64,000 bases of DNA from Streptomyces sp. NBC_01446 (GCF_026340095.1 NZ_JAPEPO010000001.1:992001-1056000), one strand, 5' to 3'. Positions 26,638-35,754 are shown, counted from the first letter of the stretch. The notes: generated by a model not told the origin, from the sequence alone. Translations and numbers: made by a program.

Positions 26638-27785
26638 TGACCACCACCGCCCCCACCGGCAAGGCCGTCCCCAGCAAGCAGATCAGCGACGAGGACGTCG
26701 CCTACATGAAGAGCTTCATCGGCCAATCGGCCGTGGTCGTCCAGTGGAACGAGGAGGCGAGCGCCGACACGATCCGCCACTACGCGTGGGGCATCGGTGA
26801 CGAGAACCCCCTGTGGCTCGACGAGACGTACGCGAGGAACACGCGCTTCGCCACCCGCGTCGCCCCGCCGACCTTCCTGTACTCAGTCTGCGACGCCGAG
26901 CTCGCGATGGGCATGTCCGAGGGTCTGCAGGCGCTCCACCTCGGCGCCGACGTCGAGTTCCACCGCCCGATCCGCCTGGGCGAGCGCATCAGGGCCCGCT
27001 CCTTCGTCGAGGATGTGCGCGAACGTGAGGGCCGCCGCTCCGGCCGCCTGGTCGAACAGGTCGGCCGCACCGACTACTTCGTTGGCGAGGAGCTCGTCGG
27101 CACCGTGCGCAACACGATCGTCTGCGTCGCTCGCAGCACCGAGAGCACACGCATGCACGAGCCCCGCGACCCGCACCTGTACACCGACGAGGAGATGGCC
27201 GAGATCCGTGCCGAGATCCTCGCCGAAGAGGTCCGCGGACCGCGTGCCCGCTTCGCCGGCACCGTGCACGTCGGTGACGTGATCCCCAAGGTCGTCAAGG
27301 GTCCCCTGGACCTGATCACCATGACCGCCTACTACGCGGGTGCGATCGGCACCGCCGGCTACCGCGGCGTCGAGACGCGCGTGCGCCAGCAGGAGCGTGT
27401 GCGCAACGGCCACCCGCTGGCGCCGACCAACCTCGGTCCCGAGCACTTCCTGTCCGAGCCGTTCCCGAGCCTCGGTCACCAGGACGCCGCGATGGCCCGC
27501 GCCATCGGAATGCCCGGCGCCTACGACAACGGCAACCAGCGCGTGTCCTGGATGACGCACTGCTTGACCAACTGGATGGGCGACGACGCCGACCTCCTGA
27601 AGATCTCCGTGCGCATCAAGCAGCCCGGCGTCTTCGGTGACACCCAGTGGATCGGCGGCGAGGTCACCCGCGTATTCGAGGACGAGACGCACGGCGCCTG
27701 CGCCGAACTCACGCTCAAGGCCGTCAACCAACTGGGCGTCGAGACCACGACCGCCGTCGCGACCGTCTCTCTGCCCGAGGCCTGA
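26637..27785 (+). CDS. MaoC/FAS1-type dehydratase (double hotdog)
   Basis: A 382-residue protein with two hotdog-like halves. The N-terminal half (IRHYAWGIGDENPLWLDETYARNTRF and ADVEFHRPIRLGERIRARS) has the D-x-N-P-L/H pattern of FAS1-type and MaoC hydratases. The C-terminal half (GTVHVGDVIPKVVKGPLDLITMTAYYAGA, then VSWMTHCLTNWMGDDADLLKISVRIKQP) is MaoC-like. It probably hydrates or dehydrates an enoyl-CoA produced after the preceding acyl-CoA synthetase. Coupling by TGATG to that gene supports a shared step. Confidence 0.84.
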   Translation: MTTTAPTGKAVPSKQISDEDVAYMKSFIGQSAVVVQWNEEASADTIRHYAWGIGDENPLWLDETYARNTRFATRVAPPTFLYSVCDAELAMGMSEGLQALHLGADVEFHRPIRLGERIRARSFVEDVREREGRRSGRLVEQVGRTDYFVGEELVGTVRNTIVCVARSTESTRMHEPRDPHLYTDEEMAEIRAEILAEEVRGPRARFAGTVHVGDVIPKVVKGPLDLITMTAYYAGAIGTAGYRGVETRVRQQERVRNGHPLAPTNLGPEHFLSEPFPSLGHQDAAMARAIGMPGAYDNGNQRVSWMTHCLTNWMGDDADLLKISVRIKQPGVFGDTQWIGGEVTRVFEDETHGACAELTLKAVNQLGVETTTAVATVSLPEA

Positions 27786-27829
27786 GCGGCCGGTTCCCGC
27801 GAGGACGTGCGCTGAAGAAGGAGTGTCCA

Positions 27830-29434
27830 GTGAACGGTCAGGTTGAAGAGTATTCGGTCGTCGTGGTCGGCGCGGGGATGGGCGGCATCTACGCCCTGCA
27901 CCGCTTCGCCGAGCTGGGGCACTCCGTGCACGGCTTCGAGGGGGCGCCCGGTGTGGGCGGCGTCTGGTACCACAACGCCTACCCGGGCGCCCGCGTCGAC
28001 CTCGAGAGCGACAGCTACTCGTACATGTTCGACGAGGAGCTCTACACCGGCTGGGACTGGAGCGAGCGGTACGCCGCCCAGCCCGAGATCCTGCGCTACC
28101 TGAACTACGTCGCCGACCGGCTCGACGTGCGCCGCAACCTCTCGCTCAGCACCCGGGTGACGTCGGCGCAGTGGAATCCTGAGGAGAACAGGTACCTGAT
28201 CAAGACCGACACCGGCCGCACGGTGCGGGCGCGCTACCTGGTCATGGCGACGGGCAACCTGTCCCGTCCCAAAGACCCCGATTTCAAGGGCCTGGGCGAC
28301 TTCGAGGGCGAGTGGTACCAGACCTCCCACTGGCCGCAGACGCCCGTCGACTACGCGGGCAAGCGGGTCGCCGTCATCGGCACGGGTTCCTCGGGCGTCC
28401 AAGCGGCGACCGAGATCGCCAAGACAGCCGGGCACCTCTACGTCATGCAGCGCACCCCGCACTACGTCGTCCCGGCGCACAACCGTCCGGCCGACCCGGT
28501 GAAGAAGGAGCGTCTGTCGCGCAAGGTCCTGGAGTTCCGCGACGAGAGCTACGCGACGCCGGTCGGGTATGTGCTGCCGCCCCCCGTGGGCCGCGGCGTC
28601 GACTACTCGCCCGAGCAGCGCCTGCAGATCCTGGAGACCCGGTGGGCGTTCGGCGGGCAGTGCCTGCTCAGCACGTTCACCGACCAGGGAACGAACATCG
28701 AGATCAACGACGTGGTCTCGCAGTTCGTGCGCAGCAAGGTCGCCCAGCAGGTCGATGACCCGCAGACCGTGGCAAAGCTGATGCCGACGTCGTACCCCCT
28801 CGGCACCCGACGACTGGTCATCGACACCGGCTACTACCCGATCTTCAATCAGGACAACGTCTCTCTCGTCGACGTGCGCGACAACCCGATCGAGCGCATC
28901 ACGGCGACCGGCATCAAGACCCGCGAGGCCGAGTACGAGGTCGACGTCATCGTGTTCGCCCTCGGGTTCGAGGCGTTCACCGGCGCCCTGGACCAGGCCA
29001 ACGTCCGCAACGAGCACGGGCAGCAGCCCAGCGACCGGTGGGCGTACAAGCCGCAGACCTACCTGGGGCTCATGTCGAACGCCTTCCCCAACCTGTTCAC
29101 CCTCACGGGGATCCAGAGCCCCAGCGTGCTGGCGAACTTCTTCACGCTGAACAACTACCACGTCGACCTCGTCGACAAGATCATCGGCTACGCCGAGGAG
29201 GCTAGGGCCGAGCGCGTCGAGCCGACCCTCGACGCCGAGAAGAAGTGGGGCGACCACTGCAACGAGATCGCCGAGCCGATGCTGCGCCGGGCCGTGGACA
29301 ACTACATGGTGCACGTCAACCGGTACGACGGGTCGCGCTTCTTCCTGCCGTACGCGGGCGGGTTCGACCGCTACGTCGCTGACGTCGACGAGTACCTCGG
29401 CGAGAAGTACGAGGGGTTCGAGTTCACCAGCTGA
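27830..29434 (+). CDS. Baeyer-Villiger monooxygenase (cyclohexanone monooxygenase type)
   Basis: A 534-residue type I BVMO from a GTG at 27830 after AAGAAGGAG. VVVGAGMGG (G14-G19) binds FAD and VAVIGTGSSG binds NADPH; WYHNAYPGARVDLES and the ATGNLSRPKDPDF stretch are typical. The BVMO fingerprint F-x-G-x3-H-x3-W-P appears as FEGEWYQTSHWP, with Gln164 in place of the usual His. The enzyme would insert oxygen next to a ketone carbonyl, giving an ester or lactone. It is directly followed by a CocE-type esterase. The substituted His may alter flavin oxidation, so activity deserves testing. Confidence 0.87.
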   Translation: MNGQVEEYSVVVVGAGMGGIYALHRFAELGHSVHGFEGAPGVGGVWYHNAYPGARVDLESDSYSYMFDEELYTGWDWSERYAAQPEILRYLNYVADRLDVRRNLSLSTRVTSAQWNPEENRYLIKTDTGRTVRARYLVMATGNLSRPKDPDFKGLGDFEGEWYQTSHWPQTPVDYAGKRVAVIGTGSSGVQAATEIAKTAGHLYVMQRTPHYVVPAHNRPADPVKKERLSRKVLEFRDESYATPVGYVLPPPVGRGVDYSPEQRLQILETRWAFGGQCLLSTFTDQGTNIEINDVVSQFVRSKVAQQVDDPQTVAKLMPTSYPLGTRRLVIDTGYYPIFNQDNVSLVDVRDNPIERITATGIKTREAEYEVDVIVFALGFEAFTGALDQANVRNEHGQQPSDRWAYKPQTYLGLMSNAFPNLFTLTGIQSPSVLANFFTLNNYHVDLVDKIIGYAEEARAERVEPTLDAEKKWGDHCNEIAEPMLRRAVDNYMVHVNRYDGSRFFLPYAGGFDRYVADVDEYLGEKYEGFEFTS

Positions 29435-29502
29435 CCCGGACCTGCCGGTCGGCCGGCCTGCTGGTCCGCCGACCGCATCAGAGACACCACGAGGAGGTGG
29501 TC

Positions 29503-31029
29503 ATGAGTCTCGTCGTCGACAAGCACGTCCCCGTCACCATGCGCGACGGCACGGTCCTCGCGGCCGACGTCTACCGGCCCGAGGGGGCGGAACCCCGCTC
29601 CACCGTGCTGATCCGCACCCCCTACAGCAAGGACGATCCCGCACACGCCAACACCTGGATCAACGTGCTGCGCGCCGCCGAGAGCGGGTGGGCCGTCGTC
29701 GTCCAGGACGTACGCGGCCGGTTTCGCAGCGGCGGCACCTTCGTCCCCTTCGCACACGAGGCCGACGACGGAACCGACACAATCGCGTGGGTCCGCGAAC
29801 AGCCGTGGTCCGACGGGCACGTCGGCATGGTCGGCGGCTCGTACGTGGGCATCACCCAGTGGCTGGCCGCCACCCGCGCACCCAAGGGACTCCTGGGCAT
29901 CGTGCCGGGCAGCACGGCGGACGACGTCACCACGGGCTGGACGCACGAGGAGCAGAACCTGACGTTCGGATTCCTCGCGCACTGGGTGTCCGTGCTCGCG
30001 GCCAGCAGTAAGGACCTCTCCCCCGAGGACCGCGCCCGCGCCGCCGCCCTCGTCCAGGGCGTGACGGATGGCAGCTGCCGCACATTCGATGACCTCATCA
30101 AGGCCGCGGGCGACCTCGCCCCCTACCTACCGGACTGGCGGGACCGGAGCGGGGAGATCGTGGACCCCGAGGCGGCCGGGCGCGTCCGCCTGCCCGTGCT
30201 TGTGATCTCCGGGTGGTTCGACATCTTCGGACCAGGATCCGTCGCCAGTTACACCCGCCGCGATGCCGCCGGCACCCGGCAGCCGCACGACCGGCTGCTC
30301 GTCGGTCCCTGGGCGCACGGCGTGATGGGTGGCTGGTTCCCCGGACACACCTACGGTCCGGCGGCGTCGTTCGACGCGCTCGACCCGACCGGGCTCCAGC
30401 TCGGTTGGTTCGAGACGCTGCGTGACGGCGGCCCGGCGCCCGCCGACCCCGTCACCGCGTTCGTCATGGGTGCCAATGAGTGGCGGTCCTTCTCGACCTG
30501 GCCTCCGCAAGAGGCCCGGCCGGTCGAGGTCCCGCTGCGCGTGGACGGTTCCCCGCACGCTCTCGTGTCGGCCGAGCCCGTCCCGACGATCGGCGGGCGC
30601 ACGTTCTTCCCCGGGTACAAGGTCGCCGCGAACGCCGGCCCCCGCCCCCAAGGACCCCTGAGCGAGCGCGACGACGTCGTCGCGCTCGTCTCCGACCCGT
30701 TGCCCGAGGACACCGACGTCCTCGGGGGCATCACCTGCACGCTCGCCGTGGCGAGCGATGCGCCCACTGCGGTCGTCGTCAAGCTGTCGACGACCAACCA
30801 GGACGGCGAGTCGGTGCTGCTGGCCGAGGGCTCCAGTCGCACCACCGCCAGCGCCAGGCAGGGCGAGACGGTCAGCGTGGATCTCGGGCCGACCGCCGTG
30901 CGACTCGACCGGGGAACGCGCCTGTCGCTGACCGTCGCCGCGTCGGACTTCCCACGTCTCGAGGACGGGCCCCGCGCGGGCTTCTCCGTGCTTGAGCGGG
31001 CCCCGGCGCTGCACCTCGACGTCGTCTGA
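29503..31029 (+). CDS. CocE/NonD-family alpha/beta hydrolase
   Basis: A 508-residue member of the X-Pro dipeptidyl-peptidase/cocaine esterase family. VPVTMRDGTVLAADVYRPEG opens the catalytic domain; VGMVGGSYVGITQW contains the Ser nucleophile, SGWFDIF the Asp and VGPWAHG the His. The C-terminal beta-jelly-roll (RDDVVALVSDPLPEDTDVLGGI, LDRGTRLSLTVAASDFPRL) is complete. No signal peptide is seen. Sitting 68 bp after the BVMO, it probably opens the ester or lactone product; amide substrates cannot be excluded. GAGGAGG precedes ATG 29503. Confidence 0.87.
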   Translation: MSLVVDKHVPVTMRDGTVLAADVYRPEGAEPRSTVLIRTPYSKDDPAHANTWINVLRAAESGWAVVVQDVRGRFRSGGTFVPFAHEADDGTDTIAWVREQPWSDGHVGMVGGSYVGITQWLAATRAPKGLLGIVPGSTADDVTTGWTHEEQNLTFGFLAHWVSVLAASSKDLSPEDRARAAALVQGVTDGSCRTFDDLIKAAGDLAPYLPDWRDRSGEIVDPEAAGRVRLPVLVISGWFDIFGPGSVASYTRRDAAGTRQPHDRLLVGPWAHGVMGGWFPGHTYGPAASFDALDPTGLQLGWFETLRDGGPAPADPVTAFVMGANEWRSFSTWPPQEARPVEVPLRVDGSPHALVSAEPVPTIGGRTFFPGYKVAANAGPRPQGPLSERDDVVALVSDPLPEDTDVLGGITCTLAVASDAPTAVVVKLSTTNQDGESVLLAEGSSRTTASARQGETVSVDLGPTAVRLDRGTRLSLTVAASDFPRLEDGPRAGFSVLERAPALHLDVV

Positions 31030-31078
31030 ACCTCCACCCCAGAGCAGGACCCCACCCCACCTTCAAGGAGAAGACACC

Positions 31079-31867
31079 ATGACTGTGACTCGCTTCGCCG
31101 ACTACAAGGACAAGTACAAGCACCTCAAGCTGGATCGTGACGAGGACGGCATCCTCCTCGTCACGATCCACACCGACGGTGCCGAGGTCTACTGGGGCAC
31201 GGACGTCCACGACAACCTGTCGTCGGTCTGGGGCGACATCGGCAAGGACCCGGAGAACAAGGCCGTCATCCTCACCGGCGGGGGCGAGACCTTCATCGAC
31301 CGGGAGGTCCCGATCCCGGACAAGGGCTGGGTCACCCCTGAGATCTGGATCAAGCTCCATGCCGACGCGAAGCGTCTCGTGCTCGACCACCTCGAGATCG
31401 AGGTGCCCATGATCGCGGCGATCAACGGCCCCGCACGCGTCCACAGTGAGCAGGCGCTGCTGTGTGACATCTCGATCGCGTCGGAGGACACCGTGTTCGG
31501 CGACCACCCGCACTTCTCGGTGGGCGTCGTCCCCGGTGACGGCATGCAGGTCATCTGGCCGGCCGTGATCGGCCTCAACCGCGCCCGTTACATGCTTCTC
31601 ACCGGCACGGAGATCGACGCGCAGAAGGCCCTCGAGTGGGGTGCCGTCAACGAGGTCGTCCCCAAGGACCAGGTGGTGACGCGCGCATACGAGCTGGCCC
31701 GCCAGATCGTCAAGCAGCCCCAACTGACCTTGCGCAGCACGCGCATGCTCATGCTCGCCGAGCTCAAGAAGGTCATGCTCCAAGGCGTCAGCCACGGCAT
31801 GATGACCGAGGGCCTCGTCGCCATCGGCACGGGCTGGCAGCCCACGAAGGTGGAGGAGTCGGCCTGA
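31079..31867 (+). CDS. Crotonase-fold C-C hydrolase, 6-oxocamphor hydrolase-like
   Basis: A 262-residue crotonase. From memory of the Rhodococcus enzyme, it follows 6-oxocamphor hydrolase through most of its length: HTDGAEVYWGTDVHDNL, PHFSVGVVPGDG, RARYMLLTGTEIDAQKALEWGAVNEV. The residues reported for that enzyme are all present: Trp39, His44, His122, His145, Asp154 and Glu246 (His45 and Glu244 there). No oxyanion pattern of enoyl-CoA hydratases is needed, since the family hydrolyses non-CoA cyclic beta-diketones by retro-Claisen cleavage. It therefore probably opens a ring diketone made by the neighbouring dehydrogenases, an alternative to the BVMO route. AAGGAGAAG precedes ATG 31079. Confidence 0.87.
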   Translation: MTVTRFADYKDKYKHLKLDRDEDGILLVTIHTDGAEVYWGTDVHDNLSSVWGDIGKDPENKAVILTGGGETFIDREVPIPDKGWVTPEIWIKLHADAKRLVLDHLEIEVPMIAAINGPARVHSEQALLCDISIASEDTVFGDHPHFSVGVVPGDGMQVIWPAVIGLNRARYMLLTGTEIDAQKALEWGAVNEVVPKDQVVTRAYELARQIVKQPQLTLRSTRMLMLAELKKVMLQGVSHGMMTEGLVAIGTGWQPTKVEESA

Positions 31868-32103
31868 GCCGCCCCTGCCAGGACACGACGGCGTGATCGC
31901 CGAGCCGCTGCCGGCATGTTCCTGCCGGTCCCCCCGAGGCCGTACGACGTCCTGAGGATGGTCCTCCCGCTGTTCCCGAAGGTGCCGACGGCCTTCCCGA
32001 TGCAGCCCCGTCCCCGGAGATCGCTCGCCACCTGGCTGCCCGGCCCGGGGCCAATCCTGGCCCCGGGCCGCCCCGAAAGCACTCACGCAAGGAGGCATCG
32101 AAG

Positions 32104-32661
32104 ATGGCCGACACACCATCGACGAGCGCCACAGGCCCCCTGACGGGCACCGAGCGGGAGCGACTGCGCACCCTGCTCGCCAAGCAGGAACTCTCGGAGA
32201 ACATGGCGCGCTACTGCCGCGGCATGGACCGCAAGGAGCTCGATCTCATGAAGTCGACCTACTGGCCCGAGTCGACCGAGAACCACGGCATGTTCGTGGG
32301 CACCTCACACGACTTCTGCGACTGGACGATGGAGCTCCAGGAGCAGCTCGGCCACCGGGCCAACCACTACGTGACGAACATGCTGGTCGACCTGGACGGC
32401 GATCGCGCGCGGCGGGAGACGGCGTTCATCTACGTGCGGGTGCGCCCGGACGGCGGCCCCTCGGACGTGCTCTGCGGGCGCTACCGGGACCTCTGCGAGC
32501 ACCGCCAGGGCGTGTGGAAGGTGCTGTCGCGCACCTGCGTGTGGGACTGGGCGCAGCGCCTGGGACCGGAGGCGGACTACACCGAGCTGTTCAAGATCCC
32601 GTCCACCTCGGTCTTCGGTGGCCTGTATCCGGACGACCCGATCTACGACGCCGACTGGTGA
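32104..32661 (+). CDS. NTF2-like/SnoaL-like protein 2
   Basis: A 185-residue paralogue of the protein at 22484. Shared landmarks are LRTLLAKQELSENMARYCRGMDRKELDLMKSTYWPESTENHG and YRDLCEHRQGVWKVLSRTCVWDW. It starts at ATG 32104 after AAGGAGG and lies between the C-C hydrolase and the FAD hydroxylase. It is probably a dehydratase or isomerase of a cyclic intermediate. The two copies are diverged, suggesting distinct substrates or a heteromeric enzyme. Confidence 0.78.
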   Translation: MADTPSTSATGPLTGTERERLRTLLAKQELSENMARYCRGMDRKELDLMKSTYWPESTENHGMFVGTSHDFCDWTMELQEQLGHRANHYVTNMLVDLDGDRARRETAFIYVRVRPDGGPSDVLCGRYRDLCEHRQGVWKVLSRTCVWDWAQRLGPEADYTELFKIPSTSVFGGLYPDDPIYDADW

Positions 32662-32719
32662 ACCCATCCAACGGCTCAACTCTCAAAATGTGACGGCGAT
32701 TTCGCGTTAGGACACTTTT

Positions 32720-34300
32720 ATGACCCGCATCGATGTTGCGGTGGTCGGCGCCGGGCCCGTCGGGCTGACCGCGACGATCGACCTGGCCCGCCGGGGCATC
32801 AGCGTCATGGTGATCGACAAGCATGCCGAGCCCGCGCTCCACCCGAAGTCCCGCGCCGTGAACGTCCGCACCATGGAGATCTTCCGTTCATGGGGCATCG
32901 AGGAGCGGGTGCGCGCCGCCGGGCTCGCAACTCCTCCCGTGCGCTTTCTCGGCAAGGACGTTGTCTCCCCCTGGAGTGACGTCGTCGAGTCCTCGGTCGT
33001 CCCCGACGGAGGCGAGAACGACCTCTCCCCACTCCCTCTCGAGGTGTTCTTGTGCTCGCAGGACATCCTGGAGCCGGTCCTGCGCGAGGCCGCGCTGCGG
33101 CCTCCCGTCGACGTCCGCCTGTCGACAGAGGTCCTGTCGGTGACCGAGATCGAGGACGGTGTGCGGCTCGAGCTGCGCTCCCGGCTGGACGGCAGCACCG
33201 CGACGGTCGAGGCGGCCTACGTGATCGGCGCCGACGGTGCGCAGAGCGGAATCCGGGAGCAGCTCGGCATCGAGCGTGACGGCGAGCCCTCACTGCAGCA
33301 GTCCGTGAGTGTGCTGTTCCGCTCCGATCTCATCAGGTCGCGCACGGACAGCGAGTCCGCCTTCATCTACATCGACAACCCGGACACCGTCGGCACCGTG
33401 GTGTTCGCACCGGTCGACACCGAAGGACGCGTGGCGATGCTCGGCCGACCTCCGATCCTCGACCGTCTGCCGGTCGACCAGGTCGACTGGCAGGAGCAAC
33501 TCCGCCTGGCCACCGGGGATCCCGACCTGGACGTCGAAATCATCGACTGTCGCACGTGGGATGTCGGCGCCTGGGTGGCGAGCGACTATCAGAAGGGCCG
33601 GGTCTTCCTCGCGGGCGATGCGACGCACGTCTTGCCTCCTTACGGCGGGTTCAACCAGAACGCCGGCATCCAGGACGTCCACAACCTCGCCTGGAAGCTC
33701 GCCGCCGTCCTACGGGGCTGGGCCAGCCCAGCGCTGCTCGACACCTACGGCCCGGAGCGGCGCCCGGTCGCGCTGTTCGACCGCGAGGAGGCGGTCCTGA
33801 ACTTCCGGTCGCATGTGGGGGCCGAGCACGACGGACCACGCACATTCCGCACCGAGAACTTCCACCACCTGGGCCTGGACATCGGCTACCGCTACTACCA
33901 GGGGGCGGTCGTCCTGGAGCCGGGCCAGCCCCACGGCCCGTGGCCGGTCAGCACGTACACCCCGAGCGCCGCCCCCGGCGAGCGGGCCCCGCACGTGTGG
34001 CTCGACGAGGCCCGGACCACTTCGGCCCTCGACGTGCTCGGCGCAGGGGTGACGGTCTTCGCCGCCACCGGAGCACGCGCCGCGGACGAGGCGATCCGTG
34101 CAGCGGCCGACCACGGTGTGCCCGCCACGTCCGTCGCCCTGCCCCCAGGGGCGCTGGCCACCTACGGGATCCATGCCGACGGCGCCGTACTCGTCCGCCC
34201 GGACGGCCACGTCCTGGCCCGTGTCACCGACGACACCCCCGCCACAGTCGCAAAGGCGCTGGCCGCGATCACCGGTACGCCGGTGGTCCAGCCCGCCTGA
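32720..34300 (+). CDS. FAD-dependent aromatic-type monooxygenase (PheA/MhpA-like)
   Basis: A 526-residue class A flavoprotein hydroxylase. IDVAVVGAGPVGLTATIDLARRG is the FAD-binding motif, VIGADGAQSGIREQLG the DG motif, and GRVFLAGDATHVLPPYGGFNQNAGIQDVHNLAWKLAAVL the GD motif. A thioredoxin-like C-terminal domain of about 150 residues (ALDVLGAGVTVFAATG, HADGAVLVRPDGHVLARV) is present as in phenol hydroxylases. It hydroxylates a phenol, enol or cyclic dione using NAD(P)H and oxygen. It is followed after 15 bp by a muconolactone-isomerase-like gene, which suggests a ring-oxidation segment. Confidence 0.87.
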   Translation: MTRIDVAVVGAGPVGLTATIDLARRGISVMVIDKHAEPALHPKSRAVNVRTMEIFRSWGIEERVRAAGLATPPVRFLGKDVVSPWSDVVESSVVPDGGENDLSPLPLEVFLCSQDILEPVLREAALRPPVDVRLSTEVLSVTEIEDGVRLELRSRLDGSTATVEAAYVIGADGAQSGIREQLGIERDGEPSLQQSVSVLFRSDLIRSRTDSESAFIYIDNPDTVGTVVFAPVDTEGRVAMLGRPPILDRLPVDQVDWQEQLRLATGDPDLDVEIIDCRTWDVGAWVASDYQKGRVFLAGDATHVLPPYGGFNQNAGIQDVHNLAWKLAAVLRGWASPALLDTYGPERRPVALFDREEAVLNFRSHVGAEHDGPRTFRTENFHHLGLDIGYRYYQGAVVLEPGQPHGPWPVSTYTPSAAPGERAPHVWLDEARTTSALDVLGAGVTVFAATGARAADEAIRAAADHGVPATSVALPPGALATYGIHADGAVLVRPDGHVLARVTDDTPATVAKALAAITGTPVVQPA

Positions 34301-34315
34301 GAGAGGAGAACAGTC

Positions 34316-34621
34316 ATGCTCTTCCTGGTGGACATTCAAGTCCGCAAGCCCGAGACGCTCGACGCCGACGCGTGGGAGGCACTGACGCAGGCCGAGAGCA
34401 ACTACGGGATGGAGGCCCGGCGCTCCGGCAAGCAGCTGCACGTCTGGCGCAAGGCCGGGGCATACGCCACGCTCGCGGTCTGGGACGTCGAGGACAACGA
34501 CGAGCTGCACACACTGATCAGCGGCCTGCCGCTCTTCCAGTACCTCGACATCACGGTGACACCGCTGGTCGTCCACCCGTCCACCGTCCGATGGGAGCAG
34601 ATCCAGGCGGGCGGCGAGTGA
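34316..34621 (+). CDS. Muconolactone delta-isomerase-like protein
   Basis: A 101-residue protein with the family signature: MLFLVDIQV at the start, RRSGKQLHVWRKAGAYATLAVWDVEDNDELHTLISGLPLFQYLDITVTPLVVHPS in the middle and end. Length and motifs match CatC, which isomerises muconolactone to enol-lactone in the catechol branch of the beta-ketoadipate pathway. No catechol dioxygenase or muconate cycloisomerase is encoded here, so another lactone or enol substrate is likely. GAGAGGAG precedes it, and its TGA shares one base with the next ATG. Confidence 0.87.
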   Translation: MLFLVDIQVRKPETLDADAWEALTQAESNYGMEARRSGKQLHVWRKAGAYATLAVWDVEDNDELHTLISGLPLFQYLDITVTPLVVHPSTVRWEQIQAGGE

Positions 34622-35754
34622 TGGGCGCGCCCACCCGCGGTCTCTTGGACGCGCTGCACTCGCCGCTGGACGTCAGGTCGCTGCACCTGCGCAACCGGTT
34701 CGCGCTCGCCCCGATGACCCGCGAAATGTCGCCTACCGGGATACCCGTGGCCGAGAACGCCGAGCACTACCGGGCCCGTGCTGCGGGCGGAGTGGCGCTG
34801 ATCATCACCGAGGGCACCTACGTCGGCGGGGAGGCGTCGGGGCACAAAGTGACGGTGCCGCACCTCACCGATCCCGCGGCCGACGGCTGGCGGAAGGTCG
34901 TCGATGCCGTGCACGCCGAGGGTTCGGCGATCGTCCCGCAGCTGTGGCACGTGGGGGCGCTGCGTGGCACCGCCTCCCCGCTCAACCCGGGGGTGCCACC
35001 GCAGTCGCCGTCCGGCCTCGATCTCGACGGGAGACCGCTCGGCGAGCCCCTGACGACCGCCGAAATCGACGCGGTCGTCGCGAGCTTCGCAGAGGCGGCC
35101 GCGCTCGCCCGCCGGATCGGATTCGACGGCGTCGAACTGCACGGTGCGCACGGCTACTTGCTCGACGAGTTCCTCTGGCACCGCACGAACCAGCGCGAGG
35201 ACCGCTACGGCAACCGCACCGTCCTGCCGACCGAGATCGTGAAGGCCGTGCGGGGCGCCGTGGGCGACGACCTCGCGATCGTCTTCCGCTTCTCGCAGTG
35301 GAAGGCCGACCACTACACGGAACGCATCGCCGAGACTCCCCACGACCTCGAGAGCCTCCTCGTGCCGCTGGTCGATGCCGGGGTGGACGTCCTCCACGCC
35401 TCCACCCGGCGCCACTGGCTGCCCGAGTTCCCCGAGGACGACCCGACGCTCAGCCTGGCCGGGTGGGCGAAGCGCCTCACCGGGGCGCACGTCATCACCG
35501 TCGGGTCCGTCGGGGTCGACACCGAGTTCCGCGGCGCCGGGGCCGCTGCCGAGAAGGTCCCCGTCGTGATCCGCGAGTCGCTCGAGGAACGCCTGGAGCT
35601 GCTCGCCGAGCAGTTCGACGCCGGCGAGTTCGACGTGGTCGCCCTCGGCCGTGCCCTGATCGCAGACCCCGCGTGGGTCGAGAAGGTCCGCGACGGCGGG
35701 CTCGAGCGGGTCGTCCCGTTCGACCGGACCCGGCACACGCTCAGCGGCGCCTGA
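34621..35754 (+). CDS. NADH:flavin oxidoreductase, old yellow enzyme family
   Basis: A 377-residue FMN-binding TIM barrel. LHLRNRFALAPMTREMSPTGIP, GVALIITEGTYVGG, GFDGVELHGAHGYLLDEFLWHRTNQREDRYGN (with the His-x2-His pair and Tyr) and DVVALGRALIADPAWVEKV mark an OYE or 2,4-dienoyl-type reductase without the C-terminal Fe-S part. It should reduce the double bond of an enone or enol-lactone. It is translationally coupled to the muconolactone-isomerase-like protein, which suggests sequential action. Confidence 0.88.
   Translation: MGAPTRGLLDALHSPLDVRSLHLRNRFALAPMTREMSPTGIPVAENAEHYRARAAGGVALIITEGTYVGGEASGHKVTVPHLTDPAADGWRKVVDAVHAEGSAIVPQLWHVGALRGTASPLNPGVPPQSPSGLDLDGRPLGEPLTTAEIDAVVASFAEAAALARRIGFDGVELHGAHGYLLDEFLWHRTNQREDRYGNRTVLPTEIVKAVRGAVGDDLAIVFRFSQWKADHYTERIAETPHDLESLLVPLVDAGVDVLHASTRRHWLPEFPEDDPTLSLAGWAKRLTGAHVITVGSVGVDTEFRGAGAAAEKVPVVIRESLEERLELLAEQFDAGEFDVVALGRALIADPAWVEKVRDGGLERVVPFDRTRHTLSGA

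Noticed and set aside
31079..31867. Ordinary enoyl-CoA hydratase
   Set aside because: The His145/Asp154 pair and the PHF...VVPGDG segment match 6-oxocamphor hydrolase, and the canonical hydratase Glu positions are not evident.
34316..34621. True CatC of a catechol pathway
   Set aside because: No catechol dioxygenase or muconate cycloisomerase is encoded anywhere in the window.
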